Numbered from the stretch's first letter, positions 33,861-45,048 are shown. The stretch is 64,000 nucleotides of DNA from Diploptera punctata (GCA_030220185.1 JASPKZ010001598.1:946001-1010000), one strand, 5' to 3'. Notes: generated by a model not told the origin, from the sequence alone. Translations and numbers: made by a program.

Positions 33861-33899
33861 TAACGTTTTTTGACAACTCAAATGATTATTTAAAATCCA

Positions 33900-34110
33900 T
33901 TTCTTCTTCTTCTTCTTCTTCTATTGCTTCATGAAATTAGGCCTTTTGACCTGTTTTCACATCATCTGGGATTTAATGAATCTTCCCGTCTAGTAAATGG
34001 GGTCCAATACTTCTATGTCCTATTGGTTTGTACTTTAATAACAGTTGCGAGATTCTATCTGTAGGCATTCTTTTAACATGTTCATACCAGTTGTTTCTCA
34101 AGTTGTCAAT
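33900..34110 (-). pseudogene. LINE-U C-terminal fragment and 3' end
   Basis: Minus codons include NNWYEHVKRMPTDRISQLLL, then KYKPIGHRSIGPHLLDGKIH, and the 3' end AACAGGTCAAAAGGCCTAAT followed by (GAA)n. No target duplication found. Confidence 0.6.
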
Positions 34111-34251
34111 GGACAAATGAAACATAACCAGACATTTCTAATTTGTTTTCAAACATAGCCGTTTATATTAAATACATAAATATTTTAAAATGCCTATATT
34201 TATTACATCGTGATTCGTGAATTTATCGATAATTTTTAAATCACTCGTGGC
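34111..34251 (+). repeat. tandem element MR, 3' fragment
   Basis: Only the last part of the unit (GACAAATGAAACATAACC to GTGGCTTTATTTATG). It is joined directly to the next monomer start. Confidence 0.7.
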
Positions 34252-35263
34252 TTTATTTATGGCTATTTAACTCATGCCCCAAATGGGAGTCAATGACCAA
34301 TCGCGTTTCAATAAATTTTGATTTACAATCAATCACAGTCGTGTTTCACCTGGAATTTATCAAATAAGTTTATCATAGGCCTATTAACGAAAGTTCCTCC
34401 TTTTTACCATTCTGAATTTGCAGAAGCATTATTTTGCAGTGACTAACCCTCTTAGAAATACGGCTACCAGATTCTATATATAGTGCACGAATGTAAACAG
34501 ATAGTGCTTGCGGAATATAGGCCTAATATAAAAACATTTGTAGCAATTGATTATGATACAAAAAAAAACACTGTTTTCACTTTCTTAAACGTATTATTTC
34601 CCAGGTAATAACATTGCAGGAAAATATAATTCACATATTTACATCATAGCATATCAGAAATGAATTAATATAGTTTAATGTGTTTCATTTTGTGTCCACT
34701 AGGTTTTCTTAAAATATTGAGATATTTTGGCAATAAATTATATGATCTGGTTTCAGTGATGAACAAGTGAAACATAACAAACGTTTCTCATTTGTTTTCA
34801 AACATCGCCGTTTACTCTAAGTATTATTATAAAATAACTATATTTAAATAATGATTTGTGTGTAAACGGCTTAATTTTATTCGTTAAATAGTCCTAACAA
34901 ATGCCACTCTTGATTTCCAAATTCTCTAGATAAATTCAATCCTCATTTCGTGAGTCGTGAATTTATCGATAATTTGGAAATCTAACATTTTCCAATACTG
35001 TTATTTTAACACAGTTCCAATAATGGATCATATTATAATATTATAATGATATTGTGAAAATAAAAAATGTCAACCAGGAATCGAACCGTGGACCTCTAGT
35101 TCTCCAGACTAGTGTGTAGCCCACTACACCAGGTCTAGAATGGTGTATAGTGGGCTGCACACTAATCTGGAGAACTAGAGGTGTACGGTTCGATTCCTGG
35201 TTCAGACATTAATTTTTCTTTTCACAATATTATTATGATATTATAATTTGGAAATCGCTCGTG
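34252..35263 (+). repeat. tandem element MR, monomer 6 (with palindrome inside)
   Basis: Starts GCTATTTAACTCATGCCCC. It is split at ATAATTTGGAAATC by the tRNA palindrome and ends GTGGCATTACTTATGATAA. Confidence 0.8.
34983..35242. mobile_element. palindromic element with two opposed tRNA-like sequences, 14-bp TSD
   Basis: ATAATTTGGAAATC flanks it (34969-34982 and 35243-35256), so it was inserted as a unit. The left arm reads on minus TAGTGGGCTACACACTAGTC, GGTCCACGGTTCGATTCCTG; the right arm reads on plus TAGTGGGCTGCACACTAATC, GGTGTACGGTTCGATTCCTG. Both have A-box-like and B-box-like (GGTTCGATTCC) blocks at tRNA spacing. The outer arms (TATTATAATG / CATTATAATA type, CACAATAT) are also inverted. 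Loop about 10 bp near 35136. Confidence 0.8.
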
Positions 35264-35582
35264 GCATTACTTATGATAATCATGGAGATGTTTATTAACA
35301 TAAGCGATTGCATTAATATTGTCGAATATTCAAAATATGCTAACCACCTATTCCAATTTAATCATTGTTTCGATCCAAAATTTGAAATTTTACATGCTTT
35401 TGATAAGGGTAAGATGTTGGACCTTTTGGATGCTGTAGAAATAAATAAATTGAAAAGTAGTAATAAACTGTTAAATTCTCAACTTTATTTGAATGAATCC
35501 TCTTTGTTAAATTAAAAAAAATTAATAAATATTGTTGTATTGTTGCTTAGATCAGTTGATATACATTATAATAACACAATTC

Positions 35583-35646
35583 ATAATTTGTTTACATGTC
35601 TGAAGAAGGTACAGTGTACCGAAACAGCTGTCACTGAATTATATCT
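35583..35646 (+). ncRNA. hammerhead ribozyme motif (PLE-1 type), complete core
   Basis: CTGAAGA at 35600-35606, stem II AGGTAC-AGT-GTACC (35607-35620), GAAA at 35621-35624, CAGCTG as palindromic stem III, GTC with expected cleavage between 35632 and 35633. Stem I: AC pairs GT next to the core, then an internal loop, then AATTAT (35637-35642) pairs ATAATT (about 35583-35588). No core base is mutated. Activity is inferred. Confidence 0.75.
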
Positions 35647-35651
35647 CAATT

Positions 35652-36058
35652 GTATTGTATTGTAAGCCTATATTTTCCCTTTACAGAGATTTAGGCGCTC
35701 TCCCCCTACAGGGAAGAATTTTAACCATACTAATTTACTTACACTTGTTTTCGTATAGATGTAATTTTGAGTGGTACGTGGTCAGCGTTCCGCCTCATAC
35801 TGACATCTAGGAAACCAAGGTAGTAGGCCTATTAGGACGGGAAAATTCGGTAAATTTTGCTTAGAGGCCTTTTCATCCAGGCTTAAGGATTTTTTACGAG
35901 CCTGAAAATCTTCAGACTCGGGACCCACGGCATAAAGTCCCTCCCGGACGACTTGCTCCTTGGATTTTTCCGTCCTAAAAAATCCATCGACCCCGGCCGG
36001 GTTTGAACCCGCGACCCTCGGGACCAGAGGCAAGGAGCATAACCACTAGTCCACCGAT
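35652..36058 (-). mobile_element. SINE-E inserted in PLE-1
   Basis: The minus-strand head is GGTGGACTAGTGGTTATGCT (A-box region) and GGGTCGCGGGTTCAAACCCG (B box GGTTCAAAC). The body is GC-richer and includes an AAAAATCC...GGATTTTT segment. The tail is (ACAAT)n-like at 35652-35668. It splits the PLE-1 3' end. Only one copy in this window. Confidence 0.75.
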
Positions 36059-36153
36059 ATGAAAATCAAATAAAACCAAGTTTTATTTTTATTTAATTAA
36101 CATTGTCGTTGTAGACTACCTGAAATACAGTAGGCCTATGCAGTTTATTATAA

Positions 36154-36262
<109 letters not shown>

Positions 36263-36265
36263 AGT

Positions 36266-36440
36266 AATAATACTTTATTTATTCTGGCAGAGTTAAGGCC
36301 ATATTGCCCTCTCTTCCACTCAACCAGCACAAATACAAATAAATATTTGACAAATATAGATATACACTATACTAATTATAAACAGTTAAATATACAATAA
36401 ATGTAGCAATGTAAATGCCATGTACAAACAACATTTTATA
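36266..36440 (-). mobile_element. LINE-K 3' UTR fragment (subfamily 2)
   Basis: Minus-strand counterpart of 52225-52413, with AATTAGTATAGTGTATATCT inverse and the hairpin GAGGGCAATATGGCCTTAAC. Ends in the (AAT)n array. Confidence 0.75.
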
Positions 36441-36468
36441 GGGTAATAACAATAATGATACGAGAATA

Positions 36469-36470
36469 AA

Positions 36471-36525
<55 letters not shown>
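36469..36525. repeat. (AAT)n microsatellite
   Basis: About 18 units. Confidence 0.95.
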
Positions 36526-36622
36526 TAAATATGATACATTATACGGGAAACACCAATTAATATATATACCTTACACTGGATAATAATGAAGTCGAGTTTA
36601 GAGCAAATATAAATTTAGATTT

Positions 36623-38128
36623 CTTTTAAAAGATGCCAACCGCTCTTCTTGGACCTACCGTAAAGCTGGAGTTCCACAGGGCTCGGTGCTCGGCCCATTG
36701 CTTTTTTCAATCTATATAAACGACATTTCTGACTCCCTAAAACATTGCAAACATCATTTATTTGCGGACGACATGCAGATCTACCTTCACTCAGACAAAT
36801 ATTCTTTAAATGACGCGGTAACCAAAATTAACGAGGACCTTGACTCGCTAACGGCGTGGACAGAGAAATATGGACTTGAATTAAATCCTAGAAAGACACA
36901 AGCAATCATTATGGGCCATCAGAGACTATTATCCTCAATTAACACAAATGCAGTATTACATGTGTCACTTAATGGGGTTCAGATCCCTTATAGTGAGTGA
37001 GACAGTAAAAAATCTAGGAGTGTTTATGGATAAACATTTAATTTGGAATAAACAAATAAATAACATTTGCAAAACTATCTTCTCAATAATACACTCATTA
37101 AATCGTATAAGAAATTGTTTACCGTTTTCTCTAAGAAAAATGCTAGTAGAAACACTCGCAATGCCCCATTTTGATTATTGTGATACTCTTTTTACTGACC
37201 TAAACATTGTTCTTACCCAAAGACTTCAACGTGTTCACAATTCTTGCATACGTTTTATTTGTGGTATACGTAGATTTGATCACGTTACACCATCCCTGGA
37301 ACAATTGTCATGGCTTCGTCTTCAAGATCGTAGAACCATCCATTCCCTATGCCTACTCTATAACATATTACACACATCTTTACCTTATTATTTATCACAC
37401 CGCTTCACTAAACTCTCTGATACACATAACTTAGATACCCGATCCCTTGAGCACAGTGTCCTTTATATCCCTCCTCATCATACTACCTATTATTCGAAAT
37501 CTTTTACAGTTTCTCTTGCTAGAACATGGAATTCACTTCCACCCTATGTCAGAGACTGCCAAACTTTACCATCTTTCAGAAATAAATTGAAAATAAAATC
37601 ACTAACAGAAACAACTCACTAATACTACTTTTTAAGAATTAATAATGCGTTTTTGCATTATTTAATAAAAATAGACTTAGGATTTGTTAATATATTTACC
37701 TAATGCCTTGCATAAAAAGCGTAGATTAATTCATTGTAGTGTTTTTTTTTCTCTTCTTTTTATGCATAGTAGATTCGAGCTGTTATTCCTTTTTTATTCA
37801 TTGTATCATTAATTTAATTTTAATTGTATTTAGTTTCATTCTATTATTAGACATTAATTTCATTATTATTCAATATGACAGATAATGAATTGTTCAATAA
37901 CTATTATTGTAACTTTTTTTTGTATTCATATGTAACATGTTTGTCCTGTCTAATATGACTACTATTGTAATTTTTTTGTATTCATGTGTAACATATGTTT
38001 GTCCTGTTTTATATGACTATTACTGTATTTTTTTTTTGTATTCATATGTAACATATGCTTGTACTGGTGAGTGGAAGAGAAGGCCACATGGCCTTAACTC
38101 CACCAGGCTAAATAAATAAAATAATAAA
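36623..38128 (+). pseudogene. LINE-K, longest copy: RT core to 3' end, frameshifted
   Basis: Starts in the RT domain: [20 protein letters not shown], then the catalytic [14 protein letters not shown] at about 36760, then [19 protein letters not shown]. At about 36990 a 4-bp duplication (GTGAGTGA for GTGA) shifts the frame; the second frame continues [64 protein letters not shown] and stops at 37622. The 3' UTR is about 500 bp, ending in the hairpin AAGGCCACATGGCCTTAACT, CCACCAGGCTAAATAAATAA and an A-rich tail. The layout is of the Jockey/CR1 kind, though I do not assign the clade. Confidence 0.88.
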
Positions 38129-39269
38129 AAAATAAATAAAATAATAAAAATAACCGTGAATAATGTACTCATATTTGTAAAAAAAGAAACTGACTTATAG
38201 CACTATTCCACATACCCTTTCATATATTCATTCTAATAAACTAACAACAGTGGGCTAGGCTATAATATTTTTGGTTGTTTATCACACTGGAGGACTTCGC
38301 GAACCACCGATCCTCTTCTGCCTCAGGATCCACCGCTGTATTGAGGATCTATAGGTTGAAAAACGCTGCCACAGACCGTTCGGCGACGTCACGGACCCTT
38401 TGTCTCATTACCAATTACATACAATTACAAGAAAATAAATGTAAGTAATGTATTTACTTAAGAAACGAAGAGTCTTTTTATTGACTTTTCCCAGAACGTC
38501 ACGTTTTCCTTAAAGTAAGTAAAATGTTAGAAAATATCTGACCTACAGTATTTTTCAATAAAATTATCTTGTCACGAGCGTAGAACATCCGGTAATTATT
38601 CCATTTACTGTCAGTTTTTTTTTTTCTTTCCACGTGTGTATTGTGCGATGAAGCCGGTAACAGGTGATCAACGGATATGAAAGTCGACCATTTTGTTATA
38701 GCCACAGAATGACGTATATATTTCCATAATATTTGGTAAATAAATTAAAATGTTGTCGTGTGCTGACTTAAATTACACAATTACACCACCGCATCTGCCT
38801 CTTCTTCTTTTCTGTTGCGGCACGATACCCCTAGGCCACCGGAGCATTCGACTTTTCAAAGTCTTCAGACACTTTTAATATTGTTTGTCAAATGTTCACT
38901 AAAATTTCTGTTATAATTTAATGAATTCTGCGGTATTTAGGTCCATTATTCTTATTCTTCTCTTGCTATGACGAAGGCCTGTCTCTTCACCACAAATCAA
39001 ATAGACACGTATGTGAAAAAAAATACCTTGCATTAATGTTCATATGTTTTACGTGGGTGAACTGTCCAAGACAGTGGTATCGGTATTCAAAATTTATTTC
39101 TTCACGAAGCTATAAAACATAATTTCCCAACCTGTGGTTCGCGAATCCCCAGGGGGTTCGCCAAATATTTCAATGGGTTCGCCAAAACTTTTCCGTAATG
39201 AAAGGTTTCGTGATTAGGTCTATTAGAGTTTCCTTAATTTCTGCAGCATTGTAATAATATTCATCATCA
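38129..39269. other. non-coding stretch
   Basis: No gene. 38280-38400 (GCGAACCACCGATCC, GTTGAAAAACGCTGC) and 39125-39195 (CAACCTGTGGTTCGCGAATC, GGGGGTTCGCC) resemble ends of hAT-type elements, but no second end or target duplication was found. Confidence 0.4.
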
Positions 39270-39590
39270 TCCACCGCTGTGGTCTCGAGGTAGCGTGCTG
39301 CCTTGTCACGCAGCGGGCCAGGGTTCGATCCCCGGTCGGGGCAGTTTTTCGGGGTGAGGTTTTTCTCGGGGGTTTTCCTCACCAGTAGAACAAATGCCAG
39401 GAAAACTTTAAGGCCCAAACTGTCCCTGAAATCATATGGCCATCATCATCATCATCCTTCATCGGTGTGGAAAGCAACGGGAAGCTACCACACCTATAAT
39501 TCCCTAGTAAAGCTGCAAAGCATAGCATGAAAATGCTATGATTGCAGTGAAAGTCCTGCCCTCGGGCAGAATTACTATTGATGGATGGAT
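39270..39590 (+). mobile_element. SINE-A with tail I, full length
   Basis: Complete head, body and tail I, including AGCATGAAAATGCT and CTGCCCTCGGGCAG hairpins and terminal (GGAT)n. It is the cleanest tail I copy here. Confidence 0.93.
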
Positions 39591-39593
39591 CAT

Positions 39594-39825
39594 CATCATC
39601 ATCTTCTTCATGGTAGACCGTCGGCCTGTTCCACCCTCAGAATTCATCCTCCCATCGTCTTCTAGCACGTCCCACATCTCTATAGCCTTGAGGTTGGTAC
39701 AACAGTGCTTGTTTTGTTAGCCTAGAAGAGTCCATTCTTAAAATATGTTCATGCCATTTTTGTTTATAGTTTTGTAATTTTTTATTTAGATTAAAAATGT
39801 TGAGTTCTTGCCTAATTGTTTCACA
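39594..39825 (-). pseudogene. LINE-V C-terminal end, copy 2
   Basis: Minus strand: (GAT)n tail, hairpin ACAGGCCGACGGTCTACC, then codons for HILRMDSSRLTKQALLYQPQ and DVGRARRRWEDEF. Fewer lesions than copy 1 at 19476. Confidence 0.8.
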
Positions 39826-39954
39826 AGGTAATAATAATATTAATAATTATGATTATTATTTTAAAATTAAATTAACCCTATAATGTTCCTTGTTACATAT
39901 GTGTAACATCGGATATTTATCATATTATTTGCTCAATAAATTAATATTTGCCGC

Positions 39955-40530
39955 GAATGCCTTAGGTTCATGGCCGCGCGGACATAAGCTCTCCATACAT
40001 CCCTATCCTGAGCTAATTCTTTCTAATCATTCCCTGTATAATCTAATTCCCTCAAATCATAGTTAATGTATTTTTCCCATCTCATTCTTGGTCAACCAAC
40101 TGGGCGTTTTCCCTCTGGCTTTCCTACAAGAAACTTCCATGCACATCTTTCATTCCCCATACGTGCAACATGTCCTGCCCATCCCAGTCTATGAGACTTA
40201 ACTGTTCTTATTATATCTGGCTTCTTATAAAGACCATGTAGATCATTGTTATGTAGTCTTCTCCATTCACCTGTCTGTTCATCTCTCTTTGGTCCAAAAA
40301 TTTTCCTAAGAACTTTATTCTCAAATACTCGTAATCTCCTTTCCTCCCTTAAAGTAAGAGTCCATGTTTCGCACCCATGTAATATAACTGGTAGAATAAT
40401 AGTTTTATATATTTTCAGCTTAACGTTTTTTGAAAGGAGTTGGGACACCAAAAGTCTCTGCAATGCATAATAGCACGCATTTCCAGAATTGAGCCTATGT
40501 TTAATTTCTTTGTGCATCTCATTCCTATTA
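39955..40530 (-). pseudogene. LINE-G copy, open over 141 codons
   Basis: The minus strand is open from 40517 to 40092: HKEIKHRLNSGNACYYALQR, KIYKTIILPVILHGCETWTL, RRLRVFENKVLRKIFGPKRD, LGWAGHVARMGNERCAWKFL, GKPEGKRPVG. A frameshift follows, then the last 35 codons in another frame to near 39970. It holds the longest continuous part of the LINE-G C-terminal domain. Confidence 0.87.
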
Positions 40531-41051
40531 CAATAGCCTATACAAAATTAATACATGGTATATATATATAATCATTTTTAAATTACGAATTACTCTCTAT
40601 CTTTCTTAAAAGCCGTCCGCTTTAAGGTCAAAATCAAATGTTTAGAATTAAGATTAAACAAACAAGTGAAAACATACTGTTAATAGCCTGAAGTATATGT
40701 ATAGTCTAAGACTTAGAACCTAAGTGGTCACACAACAGTGGCGTGCAGTACACTACCGTGAAAAACCTGAAATGTACACTAATAAGCCATAAGACCATAT
40801 TTTCATAAAGAGGTTTTCTCCTTCTAGAGGAGTGTCAATTTTTCTTCTTTTTTTACTTAATAGTGTCTCTCGCTGAAGACAACAATGACCTTCGCAGGTG
40901 GGATGGTAAACCAGACAATCTTCTATTTAATGTGTTCCTCCAAGAAACACAGCCATTAATTTTGTCTCTTTCCGAAAAACGTTTGAATTAAAATAAAAAC
41001 AGCTAGTCTGGACATTGAAACTTAATAACTTATTCATACTTGCACAAATTA
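40531..41051. other. non-coding stretch
   Basis: No gene or repeat family recognised. Confidence 0.45.
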
Positions 41052-41194
41052 TCCAGTGTTTCATACCTGCGTGGATATACGCTCTCCAAATATCCATATC
41101 CTGAGCTAATGTTTTCCAATCGATCCCTGTATAATTTACTTCCCTCGAGTCATGGATAAAGTTATTCTTCCACCTCATTCTTGGTTACTCTAGC
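41052..41194 (-). pseudogene. LINE-G 3' fragment
   Basis: Minus codons MRWKNNFIHDSREVNYTGID then WKTLAQDMDIWRAYIHAGMK, matching the LINE-G end. Cut off at both sides. Confidence 0.8.
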
Positions 41195-41704
41195 GCCCCG
41201 CTATTATATAAAGTCCTTAATAGATAGATGGAAAGCTCTACGGCCATCACTTAAGTGTTGGCGGTGAGCGATCCATTTTGGTCCTCCTTAATAGGTAGAA
41301 CCCCGGGTTCCTGTAAAATACATTAGCCCCGGTTTATATTTTGAATTCAAATTTGAAATTAATTAGCAGAGTGAAGTCGGAAGCGGACATTTTGGGGTTC
41401 TATTTCAGCATTTGCTCTTTGGATTGAGGGAAACCGCTTAAAACCTCAATCGGAATAGTTGATCACGCGGGATCTTGCCAAGTTTCGCTTTCAGATGACT
41501 CTACATTCGGAGGGCCAAAACCGGACATCAGACTTCTCTTTATTTAAATAAACATTCCATGTTCCTAGGAACATGTCCCTGTGTTTGAGCCTTTTTATTA
41601 TTTTTTTAATTGCGGATGAGCCCATGTAGGACTACGCAAAGTACTTAGAGGCGTTTCCTTTGAGCCCAAATTTATTTCATTCTTTTGCTATGAGCTTGTT
41701 TTCT
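41195..41704. other. non-coding stretch, GC-richer
   Basis: GGTTCCTGTAAAATACATTA, GGGAAACCGCTTAAAACC and other GC-richer patches suggest an old repeat, but nothing in the window matches it. Confidence 0.35.
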
Positions 41705-42170
41705 ATCATCTGTCCAAGTTGTTCCAGTTTCTTTTCTTCGGTTTGTCCTCTTGGCCAACTTGCCATTTATTCACCTTAATTCTAAATATTTCTCTGTTTG
41801 GGATATCTTCTTTAGTAATTCCTGCCAATTTTAAGTCCTTTTTGACTTCATCAATCCACTTCATAGTATCCACTGGAGCTTTACTTCTGTTTTCGTAGAA
41901 TTCCATTATCTGTTTTGTAAGCCTATTTGAATTCATTAGTTTAATACGGCCATAAAATTTTAACCTTCGTTTTCTAATATCACTATGAATGTCTGTATAT
42001 ATTTTTATTTCCTTTTTACTTCCAAGTCTAAATGCTTCACCTATGACTTGTGGACCTAAAACTTTTCTTATAATTTTGCATTCTTTTTTCATTATATTTT
42101 CCATATCTTTTTTTCTGTTCAAAATTAATGTTTCTGCTCCATAGAGGCACTCTGGTTTATTTACAGTGTT
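41705..42170 (-). pseudogene. LINE-R C-terminal domain, open over 138 codons
   Basis: Minus 42122-41706: KECKIIRKVLGP, RKRRLKFYGRIKLMNSNRLT, then SKAPVDTMKWIDEVKKDL and KPKKRNWNNLDR. Just upstream, codons for CLYGAETL give the usual LYG.E.. motif, in a frame ending at a stop-containing junction. Only one copy in the window. Confidence 0.75.
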
Positions 42171-42331
42171 ATAGTGTTGTAATTTTGTATGTAAAGATAT
42201 GCATTTTTTATTCTAAGTGTTGTGAGTAAGTCGAAATGCTGTTTCCATTTTTTGGCATCTACTTTTATTGGCTTTAGTTTCAATTCCATTTTCCTGAATT
42301 ATTTCACCAAGATTATTATTATTATTATTAC

Positions 42332-42419
<88 letters not shown>

Positions 42420-42904
42420 ATAATTATTGTTGTTGTTTCCTCAGTACAGACTCGATAAAATATTTATTACAGTATGTAGGAAGGCACTTAAAGTTATTTT
42501 ACTCCACGTGTGGAAGTTATTTTTCTTGTTTCCGATCGATTAACTACCTCATTTCCTGCTAAGTGAAACTAAAGATATTATTTCCTGTTGTTTCTATAGA
42601 TTGATGATTCAGTGTATCAGTACGTCTGTTTTCGCTTTCTGATCTCTTCATAAGCAATAAATTACAAGCTATTCTATTAACCGGGTGCTCGTCAAGTCTT
42701 GCACCCAACATCTGTATCTCTGTAATCAACAATAAGTACAGTAAGATAAGAACAAAATTCAGCAATAATGCCTTTACCGAGATTTATGTAATTTTTATCA
42801 TTACGAGCAACTACAATATTAAAAAAATTAAAACACCGTTGAAGTTATGTAATAAAATGTTGAAAATTTAAAATGAGCACCTGATATATCAGTCGTTCTC
42901 AACT
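42171..42904. other. non-coding with (ATT)n microsatellite
   Basis: An (ATT)n array lies at 42313-42419 with one ACT interruption. No gene in the rest. Confidence 0.7.
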
Positions 42905-43262
42905 AAAATAAAAATATGCTAACCACCTATTCCAATTTAATCATTGTTTCAATCCAAATTTTGAAATTTTACATGTTTGTGATAAGGGTAAGAAGTTGGA
43001 CCTTTTGGAGGCTGTTGAAATAAATAAATTGAAAAGTAGTAATAAACTGTTAAATTCTCAACTTGATTTGAATGAATCCCCTTTGTTAAATTTAAAAATT
43101 TAAATAAATTATTGTTGTATTGTTGCTTACATCAGTTGGAACACAATTCATAATTTGTTAACATGTCTGAAACAGTGTACCGATACAGCTGTCACTGAAT
43201 TATATTTTAATAAATATGAAAATCAAATAAAACTAAGTTTTATTTTTGTTTAATTAATAAGT
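42905..43262 (+). pseudogene. Penelope-like element C-terminal end (PLE-1), copy 3
   Basis: Near-identical coding end to copy 2 (YANHLFQFNHCFNPNFEILH, LLNSQLDLNESPLLNL). The following hammerhead is broken: about six bases of CTGAAGAAGGT are deleted and GAAA has become GATA. Ends with ATATGAAAATCAAATAAAAC. Confidence 0.75.
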
Positions 43263-43331
43263 ACGGATTTTCATCAAGTAAACACCAACTCAATTGATTA
43301 TAAAATAAAACTCTGTTTGAAAAACTTGGTT

Positions 43332-44042
43332 GTTCTTCTTCTTCGGCTTTCCCCCCCACTTATAGGTTTGCCGTCTTCAGTTTCCATTTATTTCTATCAT
43401 TCCAATCTCTTTCTTCTAAATTCCTATAATCTAAAATAGTTCTGACATAAGTTTTCAATTTCCATCTTGCTCTGCCATGTTTGTTTCTTCCAGGGGGTGA
43501 CCATTAGTATATATTTTTTGACCATCTTGCATCTTCCATTCTCTGTACATGGCCATACCATTTAAAAGTTTGATTTTCAATCCTCTTAACAACAGACGTG
43601 GTGACACTCATTTCTCATAAGGAATTCATTTCTTATTTTATCCTGTCTTGTTTTTTCAAGGCTTCTTCTAAGATAATCAAATTCAACGGTTCTAATTTTA
43701 TTATTGTGTAATTCCGTCAAAGACCAAGTTTCACTTCCATAGCCTATGACAAAATATTCTGTATTATGCTCTTATAAATTTTAATTTTAGTTTCCTGTGT
43801 AATATTTTTGTTCCAAATTATTCCATGTAATGTCTTAGTTGCATTTTTTGTCATTGCAATTTTAGTCTGTACATTTGTTTCACATGTACCTAAACATATA
43901 ATTATTGACCCAAGATATTTAAAATTTTCACATTTTTTTTTATTTTCCCAGTTTAGAGTATGAGGCTATCCACTTCCTTTCCCAACACATATATTCTGTT
44001 TTCTGTAAATTTATATTCAGTCCCCATTTCTTCGTTAAGAAG
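43332..44042 (-). pseudogene. LINE-O fragment with C-terminal domain
   Basis: On minus, decayed frames encode GLNINLQKTEYMC, ENFKYLGSII-like residues, SLTELHNNKIRTVEFDYLR, VTTSVVKRIEN, TFKWYGHVQRMEDA and TEDGKPIS. It matches 59077-59506 on plus. The GCCTA insertion at 43742 is absent from that copy. The 3' end is rich in GAAGAAGAA. Confidence 0.75.
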
Positions 44043-44049
44043 TTAAAAA

Positions 44050-44180
44050 TATGAAGGGCTTTCAAAACCAGTTAAAATGCAGAGGACGAACCATAGTTTT
44101 GAAAGGCGTTCATATTTTTAACTACTTGAAATTTTTCAAACAGATATTTATTTTAGTTGAGGTCGACTGAATTATCACAA
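44050..44180. repeat. PLE-2 terminal-repeat remnant
   Basis: Inverted TTTCAAAACC / GGTTTTGAAAGG-type motifs (44070 and about 44097) and a TTTTAGTTGAGGTCGAC block at about 44152, shared with 5025-5367 and about 46.4 kb. The hammerhead core is decayed. Confidence 0.45.
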
Positions 44181-44195
44181 AACAGGGCCAGGTAA

Positions 44196-44480
44196 TCATC
44201 ATCATCATCTTAAGGCACTACAACTTCAAAATTTAATCTTTTTGGCCTTCTCAATAATCTTCCTCCAAACTCTTCTATCTTCTACCAATTTCAGGTTTGT
44301 TACCCTCATCTTCTTCAAATCCTCCCAAACATCGTTCTGCCATCTCTCTTAGGTCTACCAACAACTCTAGTTCCTGTACGCTTCATCATTTATATAGTTT
44401 TTTTTTACTAATCTCTGTTGATCCATTCTTATTAGATGACCAAGCCATCCAATCTTAAGAGATCTGATATGATTTATTAT
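44196..44480 (-). pseudogene. LINE-S C-terminal fragment and 3' end
   Basis: Minus codons SLKIGWLGHLIRMDQQRL, then VGRPKRDG-like and VWRKIIEKAKK-like residues with frame slips; (GAT)n tail at the 3' end. Confidence 0.65.
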
Positions 44481-44662
44481 ATTTTTATTTTAATTACATT
44501 ATTTAATTCACTATTTGTTTTGATTTTCCAAATTTTGGTCTTTTAATTGGACCATATTTTTTTTCTAAGTACCTTTCCCGACAAGCATTCATTTTTATCT
44601 TCATATCATATTTGCCTTCATTGCCAAATGTCAAAAATATAGTTATAACATCTAAATATATG
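44481..44662. other. non-coding spacer
   Basis: No feature recognised. Confidence 0.4.
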
Positions 44663-45048
44663 TCCACCGCTGTGGTCTCGAGGTAGCGTGCTGCCTTGTC
44701 ACGCAGCGGGCCCGGGTTCGATCCCAAGTCGGGGCAGTTTTTCTGGGTGAGGGTTTTATCGGGGTTTTTCCTCACCAGTAAGAGAAATGTCAGGAAAACT
44801 TTAAGGCCCACACGGTCCCCGAAATCATATGGCCATCGCAATCATCATCATTCATATTCATCTTAGGTTAAGCTTAGGATTAGAGACTCTCCTGGCGCAC
44901 CATTATCAACATCATCACCCATCATATCATCTGGGCAACGTAACCGCACCTTCCAGGCGTCCCAACCTCAGAAGTGGGTTACAAGTACGCCATGCCAGGA
45001 GAGAACACCAGGAATGTCGAAAGACAACCTGGGGCATTTGCAAAAAAA
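44663..45048 (+). mobile_element. SINE-A with tail II, full length
   Basis: Head with B box GGTTCGATCCC, SINE-A body, then tail II including a CTCTCCTGGCGCACCATTAT segment and the terminal GACAACCTGGGGCATTTG. Confidence 0.92.

Larger units (their letters stand above)
35264..36100 (+). pseudogene. Penelope-like element C-terminal end (PLE-1), copy 2
   Basis: Codons from about 35327 read SKYANHLFQFNHCF, EILHAFDKGKMLDLLDAVEI, KSSNKLLNSQLYLNESSLLN and a stop at 35515. This matches the end of the GIY-YIG endonuclease of PLEs (S..A.HL...NH.F, ILH, LE..EI, LN.Q, LL). 3' of the stop lies a hammerhead motif, then the element end (ATATGAAAATCAAATAAAAC at 36057-36077), separated from the rest by SINE-E. 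The RT domain is lost. Confidence 0.75.

Noticed and set aside
38280..39200. hAT transposon between 38.3 and 39.2 kb
   Set aside because: Two end-like patches were noticed, but they do not pair as inverted repeats and no 8-bp duplication was found.
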